In this document: positions 18,265 to 26,569 of the stretch, piece by piece
How the letters are laid out: the number at the start of each line of letters is the position of its first letter
How positions within the stretch are numbered: the stretch's first letter is position 1
Origin: Mizugakiibacter sediminis
GTDB lineage: Bacteria > Pseudomonadota > Gammaproteobacteria > Xanthomonadales > Rhodanobacteraceae
Assembly (NCBI RefSeq): GCF_000953855.2
Contig: NZ_DF970134.1
Coordinates: 62,001-126,000 of the forward strand
Direction: 5' to 3'
DNA: 64,000 bases
Position numbers and translations under genes: made by a program
Notes under the pieces: generated by a model
The model's database searches: none
The model's input: the letters and a program-made list of their open reading frames with translations, nothing else
What the model was told of the DNA's origin: nothing

Positions 18265-18293
18265 TTGAAACATTCACTTTGTCAATCTATATA
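18265..18293 (+). promoter_or_regulatory. Sigma-70 promoter and AT-rich operator region of aceB
   Basis: TTGAAA at 18265-18270 and TATATA at 18288-18293, separated by 17 nt, form a good sigma-70 promoter directed at aceB. The surrounding 18228-18340 is far more AT-rich than its neighbours. It contains T-N11-A type and GAATG/CATTC repeats expected of LysR binding, including TTGACA-like words on the minus strand. Confidence 0.6.
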
Positions 18294-18340
18294 GCACGAA
18301 GCTAGGGTGGCCTCCACGCATTCCGTTGGAGGTTTCCCCC

Positions 18341-19939
18341 ATGGCCGCCGTGATGGACCTGTCCGCGCCCGCCGCCGTCGAAGCGACGGGCCGCATGAAG
18401 CCCGGGTACGAGGCGATCCTGACCCCGCCGGCCCTGGCCTTCCTGGCCGACCTGCACCGCCGCTTCGACGCCCGTCGCCGCGTCCTGCTGGCCGCGCGCG
18501 CCGAGCGCCAGGCGCGGTACGACGCCGGCGCCCTGCCCGACTTCCGCGCCGACACCCGCGACATCCGCGCCGCCGAATGGGCGGTCGCGCCGATCCCGGC
18601 GGCGCTGCGCGACCGCCGCGTCGAGATCACCGGCCCGGTCGACCGCAAGATGGTCATCAACGCGCTGAACTCCGGCGCGCAGGTGTTCATGGCCGATTTC
18701 GAGGATGCCACCGCGCCGACCTGGGACAACCTGGTCGCCGGCCAGCTCAATCTGCGCGACGCCGTCGCCGGCACCATCGAGTTCCGTTCGCCCGAGGGCA
18801 AGGCCTACCGCCTCAACCCCGCGCCCGCCGTGCTGATGGTGCGCCCGCGCGGCTGGCACCTGCCGGAGCGGCACGTGCGCGTCGACGGCGAGGAAGTCGC
18901 CGGCGCGCTGTTCGACTTCGCGCTGTTCACCTTCCACAACGCCCGCGCGCTGGCCGCGCGCGACCGCGGCCCGTACTTCTACCTGCCCAAGCTGCAGGCG
19001 ATGGAGGAGGCGGCGCTGTGGGACGCGGTGATGGAGCACGCCGAGCGCGCGCTCGACCTGCCGGCCGGCGCGATAAAGGCCACCGTGCTGATCGAGACGC
19101 TGCCCGCGGTGTTCGAGATGGACGAGATCCTGTACGCGCTGCGCCGCCGCGCGGTCGGTCTCAACTGCGGGCGCTGGGACTACATCTTTTCCTACCTGAA
19201 GACGCTGCGTAGTCATCGCGACCGCGTGCTGCCCGAGCGCGGCCAGGTGACGATGACCGTACCGTTCCTGAAGGCGTACTCGGAATGGCTGATCCGCACC
19301 TGCCACCGCCGCGGCGCGTTCGCGATGGGCGGCATGGCGGCGCAGATCCCGATCTCCGGCGACGCGGCGGCCAACGAGGCCGCGCTGGCCAAGGTGCGCG
19401 CCGACAAGCTGCGCGAGGTGCGTGCCGGCCACGACGGCACCTGGGTCGCGCATCCGGCGCTGGTGCCGGTGGCGCGCGAGGTGTTCGACGCGCACATGCC
19501 GACGCCGAACCAGCTGCATGTCGAGCGCGAGGACGTGCACGTCACCCGCGACGCCCTGCTGGCGCCGTGCGCCGGCACGATCACGCGCCGGGGTTTCGAG
19601 AACGACGTCGAGGTGGCGCTGCGCTACCTCGCCGCCTGGCTGGACGGCCAGGGCTGCGTGCCGATCCATCACCTGATGGAGGACGCCGCCACCGCCGAGA
19701 TCGCGCGCGCGCAGCTCTGGCAGTGGCTGCACCGCGGCGACCTCGCCTTCGCCGACGGCGCGCCGATCGACTTCGCGCTGTTCGACCGCACGCTGGCCGC
19801 GCAGGCGCACCGCCTGCGCGCGGCCGGCATTCCCGGCGCCGCGCGCGTCGATGCCGCCGCCGCGCTGCTGGCCGAACTGACCCACGCGCCGCGGCTCGCC
19901 GAGTTCCTCACCCTGCCCGCCTACGCGCAGCTCGACTGA
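18341..19939 (+). CDS. aceB: Malate synthase A
   Basis: Condenses glyoxylate with acetyl-CoA to malate, the second step of the glyoxylate bypass. The 532-residue protein is the standard length for isoform A. The start at 18341 (MAAVMDLSAPAA) is preceded by GGAGG at 18328-18332. Diagnostic stretches are NALNSGAQVFMADFEDATAPTW, GPYFYLPKLQAMEEA, catalytic LIETLPAVFEMDEIL, LNCGRWDYIFS and MGGMAAQIP. It is transcribed with aceA, 99 bp downstream, from a promoter facing the LysR gene. The spacer to aceA carries a palindromic repeat cluster. Confidence 0.97.
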   Translation: MAAVMDLSAPAAVEATGRMKPGYEAILTPPALAFLADLHRRFDARRRVLLAARAERQARYDAGALPDFRADTRDIRAAEWAVAPIPAALRDRRVEITGPVDRKMVINALNSGAQVFMADFEDATAPTWDNLVAGQLNLRDAVAGTIEFRSPEGKAYRLNPAPAVLMVRPRGWHLPERHVRVDGEEVAGALFDFALFTFHNARALAARDRGPYFYLPKLQAMEEAALWDAVMEHAERALDLPAGAIKATVLIETLPAVFEMDEILYALRRRAVGLNCGRWDYIFSYLKTLRSHRDRVLPERGQVTMTVPFLKAYSEWLIRTCHRRGAFAMGGMAAQIPISGDAAANEAALAKVRADKLREVRAGHDGTWVAHPALVPVAREVFDAHMPTPNQLHVEREDVHVTRDALLAPCAGTITRRGFENDVEVALRYLAAWLDGQGCVPIHHLMEDAATAEIARAQLWQWLHRGDLAFADGAPIDFALFDRTLAAQAHRLRAAGIPGAARVDAAAALLAELTHAPRLAEFLTLPAYAQLD

Positions 19940-19954
19940 CGGGCCGACCCGTCG

Positions 19955-20014
19955 CCTCTCCCCCGACGGGTCGGGGGAGAGGGGGCAAGAAAACCCCTCT
20001 CCGGTACGAGAGGG
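19955..20014. repeat. CT/AG-rich palindromic repeat in the aceB-aceA spacer
   Basis: A perfect 13-bp inverted repeat (CCTCTCCCCCGAC, arms 19955-19967 and 19970-19982) is followed by a 7-bp hairpin CCCTCTC-CGGTAC-GAGAGGG (19995-20014). The family recurs at 21380, 21472, 22860, 27872 and 27973. In the transcript the hairpins could modulate the aceB:aceA ratio. Confidence 0.75.
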
Positions 20015-20038
20015 AGTTCGCCAACCCCGGAGATCGTC

Positions 20039-21343
<1,305 letters not shown>

Positions 21344-21681
21344 GCCGGCGCCGCTCGGTCGGCGGGCGAGCGCTCCCAACCCTCCTCCGCCTTGCGGGGG
21401 AGGGCGCGGAAAGCACCGACGATGCGCTCCTCCCTCCGCGGCGCAGGGGGAACCGAGCGCCAGCCATAAACCCTCCCCCTGCGGGGCAGGGGGAGGTCGG
21501 GGGGCGACCCGGAGCGAGGAACGCTCGCTCCCCGAGCGTCCCCGCGTGGCGCAGAGGGCGCCGAAGGCCGCCGCCAACCCGGAACTGCGCCGATCCGGCG
21601 CCGATCCCGCGCGATGGCGGCCGCCGGAGGGGGCTGCTAGACTGCCCGCCCGGTCTGGTCGCCGCGTGGGGGCGGGGAGAC
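21344..21681. other. 338-bp non-coding gap filled with palindromic repeats
   Basis: Between aceA and the GGDEF gene. It contains two CT/AG-rich palindromes: CCCTCCTCCGC/GCGGGGGAGGG (21380-21404, one mismatch) and CCTCCCCCTGC/GCAGGGGGAGG (21472-21496, perfect 11-bp arms, 3-nt loop). Less structured GC-rich sequence follows. No T-rich intrinsic terminator and no gene are visible. Confidence 0.7.
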
Positions 21682-22716
21682 ATGACCAAGGCGGAGTTCG
21701 ACACGGCTGTTGACTCTCCGGCTGCGCTGCCGCAGCCGCCGGGCGCGCTCGCGCCCAATCTGCCGCGCCAGTTGTCCGATGCGGAGTTCGCGCTGCTGGC
21801 CGCCGCCGGCACGCGCCGCGAGGTGGCGCCGCCCGAGACCATCATCCGCAAGGGCGAGTTCGGCCGCACGATGTTCGTGATCGAGTCGGGCCGCATCCTG
21901 CTCGAGTTCGGCGGCGAGCTGCCCGACAAGCTGATCGGCCCGCGCGAATACTTCGGCGAGCTGGCGCTGTTCGTCGGCAACCACGCGCGCGTCGCCAGCG
22001 CCAGCGCCACCGAGCCCTGCGTGCTGCACGTGCTCGACCACGACGCCTTCGAGCGCGTGCTGCGGCAGTCGTCCGCGCTGGTCGCGCAGTTCATGCGGCG
22101 CTCGTTCGCCTACCTCGTCGCCAGCGAGCAGCAGTTGATCGCCAACTTGCGCCGCCGCAACGAAGATCTGATGCTCACGCTGGATTCGCTGCGCCAGACG
22201 CAGGACCAGCTCACGCTCGCGCAGCGCCAGATCCGCACCGACGACCTCACCGGCCTGTGCAACCGCCGCGGCCTGTACCGCCACCTCGAGCGGCTGAACG
22301 AGCTGCGCGATCCCGAGCGCCAGTTCGGCCTGCTGCTGGTCGACCTCGACGACTTCAAGCAGATCAACGACCACTACGGCCACCTCACCGGCGACGGCGT
22401 GCTGCGCGCGGTGGCGCAGGAGCTGCAGGCCGCCTCCGCGCCGGTCGACCTGCCCTGCCGCCTGGGCGGCGACGAATTCGCGCTGCTGGTGCAGGTGCGC
22501 GACCGCCGCGAACTGGCCGAGCGCGCCGCGCTGATCAGCGAAGCCGCGCGCCAGCTGCGCTTCCCGCATGCGCCGCGCAGCCTGAAGGTCACGGTCAGCG
22601 TCGGCGGCAGCCTGTGCCGCGACGAGAGCGCCTGGTCGGTGTGGTACAGCGACGCCGACTGCGCGCTCTACCACGTGAAAGGTTCGGGCGGCGACGGCTG
22701 GCACGTGCTGCCGTAG
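21682..22716 (+). CDS. Cyclic-nucleotide-binding-domain diguanylate cyclase (CNB-GGDEF)
   Basis: A 344-residue soluble protein. It combines an N-terminal cyclic-nucleotide-binding (CRP-like) domain at about residues 30-145 (MFVIESGRILLEFGG ... GPREYFGELALFVGN), a coiled-coil linker (NLRRRNEDLMLTLDSLRQTQDQL) and a C-terminal GGDEF domain with an intact catalytic RLGGDEFALL. The residue pattern before GGDEF is APVDLPCR rather than RxxDLPCR, so the product-inhibition I-site lacks its Arg. The enzyme would make c-di-GMP under control of a bound cyclic nucleotide. It is immediately upstream of, and on the same strand as, the cyclase-like gene of the peptide locus. Confidence 0.9.
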   Translation: MTKAEFDTAVDSPAALPQPPGALAPNLPRQLSDAEFALLAAAGTRREVAPPETIIRKGEFGRTMFVIESGRILLEFGGELPDKLIGPREYFGELALFVGNHARVASASATEPCVLHVLDHDAFERVLRQSSALVAQFMRRSFAYLVASEQQLIANLRRRNEDLMLTLDSLRQTQDQLTLAQRQIRTDDLTGLCNRRGLYRHLERLNELRDPERQFGLLLVDLDDFKQINDHYGHLTGDGVLRAVAQELQAASAPVDLPCRLGGDEFALLVQVRDRRELAERAALISEAARQLRFPHAPRSLKVTVSVGGSLCRDESAWSVWYSDADCALYHVKGSGGDGWHVLP

Positions 22717-22789
22717 GCCGCGATGTTGCATGAGGCGGATGAGGGGCGCGCACGCGATCGCATGATGCGGCACCCGAGGTCACGCGGCT

Positions 22790-22925
22790 TTTCTCATTTC
22801 CCGCCGGCGAGAGGCAAGGGCGAGGGGGACGCGCGCAGCGCGCGCTTCGCATTGCACCCGCCGTCCTGCGGACGGCGCGCTCTCGCCCCGGCCCTCTGCC
22901 CGTCCGGGAGAGGGGGACAGGAACC
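22790..22925. repeat. Palindromic repeat cluster at the left flank of the peptide locus
   Basis: The gap 22717-22994 contains interrupted copies of the CT/AG-rich repeat, including the hairpin GCCGTCC-TGC-GGACGGC (22860-22876) and CCCTCTGCCCGTCCGGGAGAGG at its right end. No gene is visible in the gap. Confidence 0.6.
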
Positions 22926-22994
22926 CGCGCGCTGATGCGCAAGAGGGCGCGCTCCGCGGGATGTCGGCCGAGCGCGCCGGAGGAAAATCGCGAG

Positions 22995-25643
22995 ATGGAC
23001 GTTCACTCCCCTGCAGACGCGCCCGCCCCCGCCACCCTCAATCCGCCGCTGCTGCGTACCCTCGTGGTGTGCGACATCGCCGACTCCACCGCGCTGGTGG
23101 AAAAGCTCGGCGACCAGCAGGCCGCGCAACTGGTGCGCAAGCACGACCGCCTCGCGCGCGCGCTGCTCGAACAGCACCACGGCCGCGAGATCGACAAGAC
23201 CGACGGCTTCCTGCTGCTGTTCGAGCGGCCGATCCACGCCGTCGCCTTCGCGCTCGACTACCAGCGCGGCCTGAAGCACCTCAGCGCCGCCGAAGGCGTG
23301 GTGGTGCGCGCGCGCGTCGGCATCCACATGGGCGACGTGGTGGTGTGGGAGAACTCGCCGGAGGACGTCGCCCGCGGCGCCAAGCCGATCGAGATCGAGG
23401 GCCTCGCCAAGCCGATGGCCGCGCGCCTGGCGCAACTGGCGCAGCCGCGGCAGATCCTGCTGACCGCCGCCGCCGCCTCCATCGCCCATCGCGCCCACGG
23501 CGAACTCGGCGACTGCGCCGCGCACGTGCGCTGGCGCGCGCTCGGCCGCTACCTGTTCAAGGGCCTGCCCGAAGCCGTCGAAGTGCACGAGGTCGGCGAG
23601 GAAGGCGTCGCCGCCTTCCGCGCCCCGCGCGGCAGTCGTACGGCCAAGCGCCTCCTGCCGTGGTGGCGCCGCCCCGCCGTGCTCGCCGCCGAAGCGGCGA
23701 TGCTCGCCGTCGCCATCGCCATCCCCGCCTGGATGTCCACGCGCAGCGAACCCGCACTCGCCTTCGCCGCGCGCGACTGGGTGGTGGTGGGCGACCTGCA
23801 GAACCTCACCGGCAACAGCACCTTCGACCAATCGGTCGAAACCGCGTTGCGCATCAGCCTGGAGCAGTCGCGCTACGTCAACGTGCTGCCCGAGTTGAAG
23901 GTGCAGGAAACCCTGCAGCGCATGGAGCGCGATCCCGCGAAGACGGTGGTCGACCGCAGTGTCGGCTCTGAAATCGCCCTGCGCGACGGCGCGCGCGCCC
24001 TGGTGCTGCCGACACTGGCGGAGATCAACGGCAAGCTGCGGGTGACGGCGGAGGTGATCGATCCCAACTCACAGGCGACGGTGTATTTGGTATCAGCCGA
24101 GGGCATGGGTGCTTCCTCGGTGGTACCTTCACTTGACAAAGTTGGACAGGAACTACGAGGCCGGCTCGGCGAGACCTTGGCCTCAATTTCCAAGGAGTCA
24201 CAGCCGCTAGACAAAGTCGTCACAGCGAACCTCGATGCGCTGCGCGCATACTCGCTGGGTATTCATGCGAAGGCCACTAGCAACTTCAAGGACGCACTTG
24301 CATTCTTCGAGCAAGCTCTAAAGATCGACCCAGACTTTGCTCGGGCTCGCATCGATTTAGCAAGTACTCTGTTCGACGCAAACATGCGTGATGCGGCACT
24401 AAACCAGCTGCGGACAGCAGAAACGCTGGGAGACAGATTGGGTTCTCGCGACCGCCTTATGGTGGAAGCTTGGTTGTCAAGCTACACGTCTGCGCGCGAA
24501 GCAATGCAGAAGTGGAAGTTACTTGCAGACTTATATCCAGACCTGTTTGTTGCCAGTGGCCGGTATGGCTACTTCGCTTGGATGTATGCAAATGACTTTC
24601 AAGCCGCGGCCAATGCTATAGCCCGATCGGCGTCTCCGCGAAATCCCAATAGGGTGAACAGCGATTTTATGCTCGGGGTATTGGCGTTGGGAGAGGAACA
24701 ATACCCACGGGCCATAGATTATTTTGCGATCGCTGAATCCGAAGGATGGGTCCGAACAGAATACGTGGCGGCTGGCTATGCAGCTCAACGAAAGTTTGAC
24801 GAAGCCGAGAAGGCACTCAAGCGGGCAAAGCAGTCTGGCATAGCCAGTGACGACATTGACGCCAGTGTGATGCGCATAAGTATTGCGATAGATAGTGGCA
24901 ACTGGGCTGTGGCGGGTGAACAACTCAATGCTGCTAAACGGCAAGCTGCTGATATCGACGCGGCGCAGGTATCGAGATTCGAAAACATCGGGCTTTCGCT
25001 TGCCCCCCTGCTTTCGACTGTACTGGAGAAAGGGCCTGCGTCGAAATTTGCACCGCACAATGTGACCAATACACGAGCCAACGCTCTGGGGCACGCAAGT
25101 ATTCTGTTTCAAAGGCTATGGCACATATATCTCAACGCGCGCAATGGCAAAGTGAAAGGAGCGGACGACATCCTCGCTCACGCGCGCGAGGACGCGATAA
25201 CAGGAGACTACCCAGTGCTCGGGAAGATGTTTGCAGTAGCGCACGCAGAAGTGCTACGGGCGAAGGGTCATGCGGATGAGGCGGTGAAGGTGCTAAAGGA
25301 AGAGATTGACGGCAAGGAGCTGTACGTAACCCATGTCGCGCTCATGGACGCATACGCAGACGCGGGTCAGAGCGACTCCGCTTTGAGCGAAGCGCGGTGG
25401 CTCTCGAACCATCGAGGTCGAGCCTACGCTGAATACAATGAAGCCTGGGCTACAACACCTTTCAATGTCGCGCAGTCTAATCTTGCGCTACTGAGGCAAG
25501 CAGAGCTGTTGCTCGCAAGGGGGCAAAAGGGTCCTGCCCGCGCCGCCCTAGCGGATTTTCTGACAGCGTGGCCGAACGCCGGTGACCCCCCTTCCGTGAA
25601 GGAAAGGATACGCGTGGCGACGAGAATGCTTGAGAACGGCTAG
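22995..25643 (+). CDS. Putative peptide-modification-system cyclase: class III cyclase-like domain, TM helix, TPR sensor
   Basis: An 882-residue protein matching, as I recall it, the NCBIfam 'putative peptide modification system cyclase' family, which co-occurs with the precursors and dehydrogenase found next door. Residues 20-200 form a class III nucleotide cyclase-like domain with metal-binding Asp27 (CDIADST) and Asp70 (KTDGFLLLF), and RARVGIHMGDV. The transition-state Asn of canonical VNxAARL is replaced by Pro (KPMAARL), while the Arg is kept. A transmembrane helix (about 226-247) leads to a presumably periplasmic FlgO/TolB-like region and about six TPR-like repeats (450-880). GGAGGAAAA precedes the ATG at 22995. 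From about codon 355, GC content falls from about 70% to 50%, so the gene is a compositional mosaic. The stop is 3 bp from that of precursor 1, which converges. Confidence 0.85.
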   Translation: MDVHSPADAPAPATLNPPLLRTLVVCDIADSTALVEKLGDQQAAQLVRKHDRLARALLEQHHGREIDKTDGFLLLFERPIHAVAFALDYQRGLKHLSAAEGVVVRARVGIHMGDVVVWENSPEDVARGAKPIEIEGLAKPMAARLAQLAQPRQILLTAAAASIAHRAHGELGDCAAHVRWRALGRYLFKGLPEAVEVHEVGEEGVAAFRAPRGSRTAKRLLPWWRRPAVLAAEAAMLAVAIAIPAWMSTRSEPALAFAARDWVVVGDLQNLTGNSTFDQSVETALRISLEQSRYVNVLPELKVQETLQRMERDPAKTVVDRSVGSEIALRDGARALVLPTLAEINGKLRVTAEVIDPNSQATVYLVSAEGMGASSVVPSLDKVGQELRGRLGETLASISKESQPLDKVVTANLDALRAYSLGIHAKATSNFKDALAFFEQALKIDPDFARARIDLASTLFDANMRDAALNQLRTAETLGDRLGSRDRLMVEAWLSSYTSAREAMQKWKLLADLYPDLFVASGRYGYFAWMYANDFQAAANAIARSASPRNPNRVNSDFMLGVLALGEEQYPRAIDYFAIAESEGWVRTEYVAAGYAAQRKFDEAEKALKRAKQSGIASDDIDASVMRISIAIDSGNWAVAGEQLNAAKRQAADIDAAQVSRFENIGLSLAPLLSTVLEKGPASKFAPHNVTNTRANALGHASILFQRLWHIYLNARNGKVKGADDILAHAREDAITGDYPVLGKMFAVAHAEVLRAKGHADEAVKVLKEEIDGKELYVTHVALMDAYADAGQSDSALSEARWLSNHRGRAYAEYNEAWATTPFNVAQSNLALLRQAELLLARGQKGPARAALADFLTAWPNAGDPPSVKERIRVATRMLENG

Positions 25644-25646
25644 GGC

Positions 25647-25940
25647 CTAGGTGTCGCTTCCTGCCCCGCCGAACCAGGAGTTGGGACCGCTCATGCAACG
25701 AAACTCGGAGGTGGGAGCGGCAGCTACCTCGGAATGAAGGGACGCGAAGCGCGACTTCTCTGGGAGCTTCAGGGGAGCCATGCTTGCGGGTGGAAAAGCA
25801 GCAACGGTCTTCGGCGGGACTCCGAGTGATAGCAGTGCGTTAGCCGGGTGCGACTCGAAGCGATCACGAAACTCGTCGTCGTGCGCGAGTTTGTGTAAGA
25901 GAGCGAGCGCGTGCTCGCGCGACAGCTTGGCGTCTGCCAT
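25647..25940 (-). CDS. Putative RiPP precursor peptide 1 (NHLP-like leader, modified-peptide family)
   Basis: A 97-residue precursor peptide. The start MADAKLSREHALALLHKLA at 25940 follows GGGGGAGGGGG. The leader resembles the nitrile-hydratase-like (NHLP) type, LS-x4-AL-x-LLHKLAHDDEFRDRFESHPANALLSLGV, at residues 6-41. A Pro-rich hinge follows (FPPASMAPLKLP), then a candidate core around SEFRCMSGPNSWFGG with the only cysteine at Cys82 and a Gly-rich tail. Leader and FRCM motif are shared with precursor 2. Conserved neighbours (cyclase-like protein, SagB-like dehydrogenase) match the NCBIfam modified-peptide system. Neither the core boundary nor the modification is known. Confidence 0.8.
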   Translation of the reverse strand: MADAKLSREHALALLHKLAHDDEFRDRFESHPANALLSLGVPPKTVAAFPPASMAPLKLPEKSRFASLHSEVAAAPTSEFRCMSGPNSWFGGAGSDT

Positions 25941-26090
25941 GGTCCCCCTCCCCCTTGGTTGCCGACGCTGCGAGTCTAGCGAGCAGCGTGGGGCACTCGC
26001 CACCCCTTTGACGTTCTGCTACGACGGCTTCATGGCCGCGGCGGACTCGTTGGTTCGTGCGTCATTCGCTGAGGTTGCTGCGCCGGCTCG

Positions 26091-26122
26091 GGTGAGACCC
26101 CTCATTCCAAGTGGGCCTCACC
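26091..26122 (-). repeat. Inverted repeat between the two precursor genes
   Basis: GGTGAGACCC (26091-26100) and GGGCCTCACC (26113-26122) form a 10-bp stem with one G-U pair and a 12-nt loop. It lies 28 bp past the precursor 2 stop on the minus strand. There is no T-run, so it may be a weak terminator or an mRNA-processing hairpin that sets the ratio of the two peptides. Confidence 0.4.
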
Positions 26123-26150
26123 GTTTCGAGGGGGGGGCAAGGCGCGAGGT

Positions 26151-26480
26151 CTACAAACCCAGCCGTGCTCCAGACACGCCCTCTCGTTTCACTGGCGCGA
26201 GGGAACCATTGGCCAAGTCAAGCATGACCCCGGGGACCACCATACATTTCCACTGGCCAGCGCTCTCCGTCTGCAACAGCACCTGATGCGCAGCTTCAAA
26301 CTTGGCCTTGTCTGCCAAAACGACCATAGCTGACTGGCCATCGAATGCATGCCGCTCGACCCCCAGCTCCGCCAGCGCATCCGCTGGCGCGCGTTCGAAG
26401 CGCTCCCTGAAGGTATCGTCTCGCGCGAGCTCGTGCAGCAACGTGAGCGCTTGACCCTTCGACAAGGTGACATTGAGCAT
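26151..26480 (-). CDS. Putative RiPP precursor peptide 2 (NHLP-like leader, modified-peptide family)
   Basis: A 109-residue paralogue of precursor 1. I chose the internal ATG at 26480 (MLNVTLSKGQALTLLHELA) because GGAG lies about 6 nt upstream; an in-frame ATG at 26492 has no ribosome site. The leader repeats the pattern of precursor 1 (LSKGQALTLLHELARDD, FRERFE, PADALAELGV, residues 6-41), then VVLADKAKFEAAHQVL, then GQWKCMVVPGV with the only cysteine at Cys79. A 25-residue tail rich in Gly, Arg and Leu follows. It is divergent from the dehydrogenase across 89 bp. Its composition is lower in GC than the surrounding chromosome, as for precursor 1. Confidence 0.8.
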   Translation of the reverse strand: MLNVTLSKGQALTLLHELARDDTFRERFERAPADALAELGVERHAFDGQSAMVVLADKAKFEAAHQVLLQTESAGQWKCMVVPGVMLDLANGSLAPVKREGVSGARLGL

Positions 26481-26569
26481 GGCGTTCTCCATGACGGGTT
26501 GGATGAAACCTGTCTTGCGCTGGCGTGAAGCCGCCGCCTACGCTAGCACATGTCCACAAGGGGAATGTC

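Noticed and set aside
24060..26480. The low-GC segment as a prophage, plasmid or insertion sequence
   Set aside because: There is no integrase, transposase or att-like repeat, and the cyclase frame runs uninterrupted through the change. Gene-cassette exchange fits better.
26151..26492. Precursor 2 starting at the ATG at 26492
   Set aside because: It has no ribosome site, whereas ATG 26480 has GGAG about 6 nt upstream, and precursor 1 aligns from that point.
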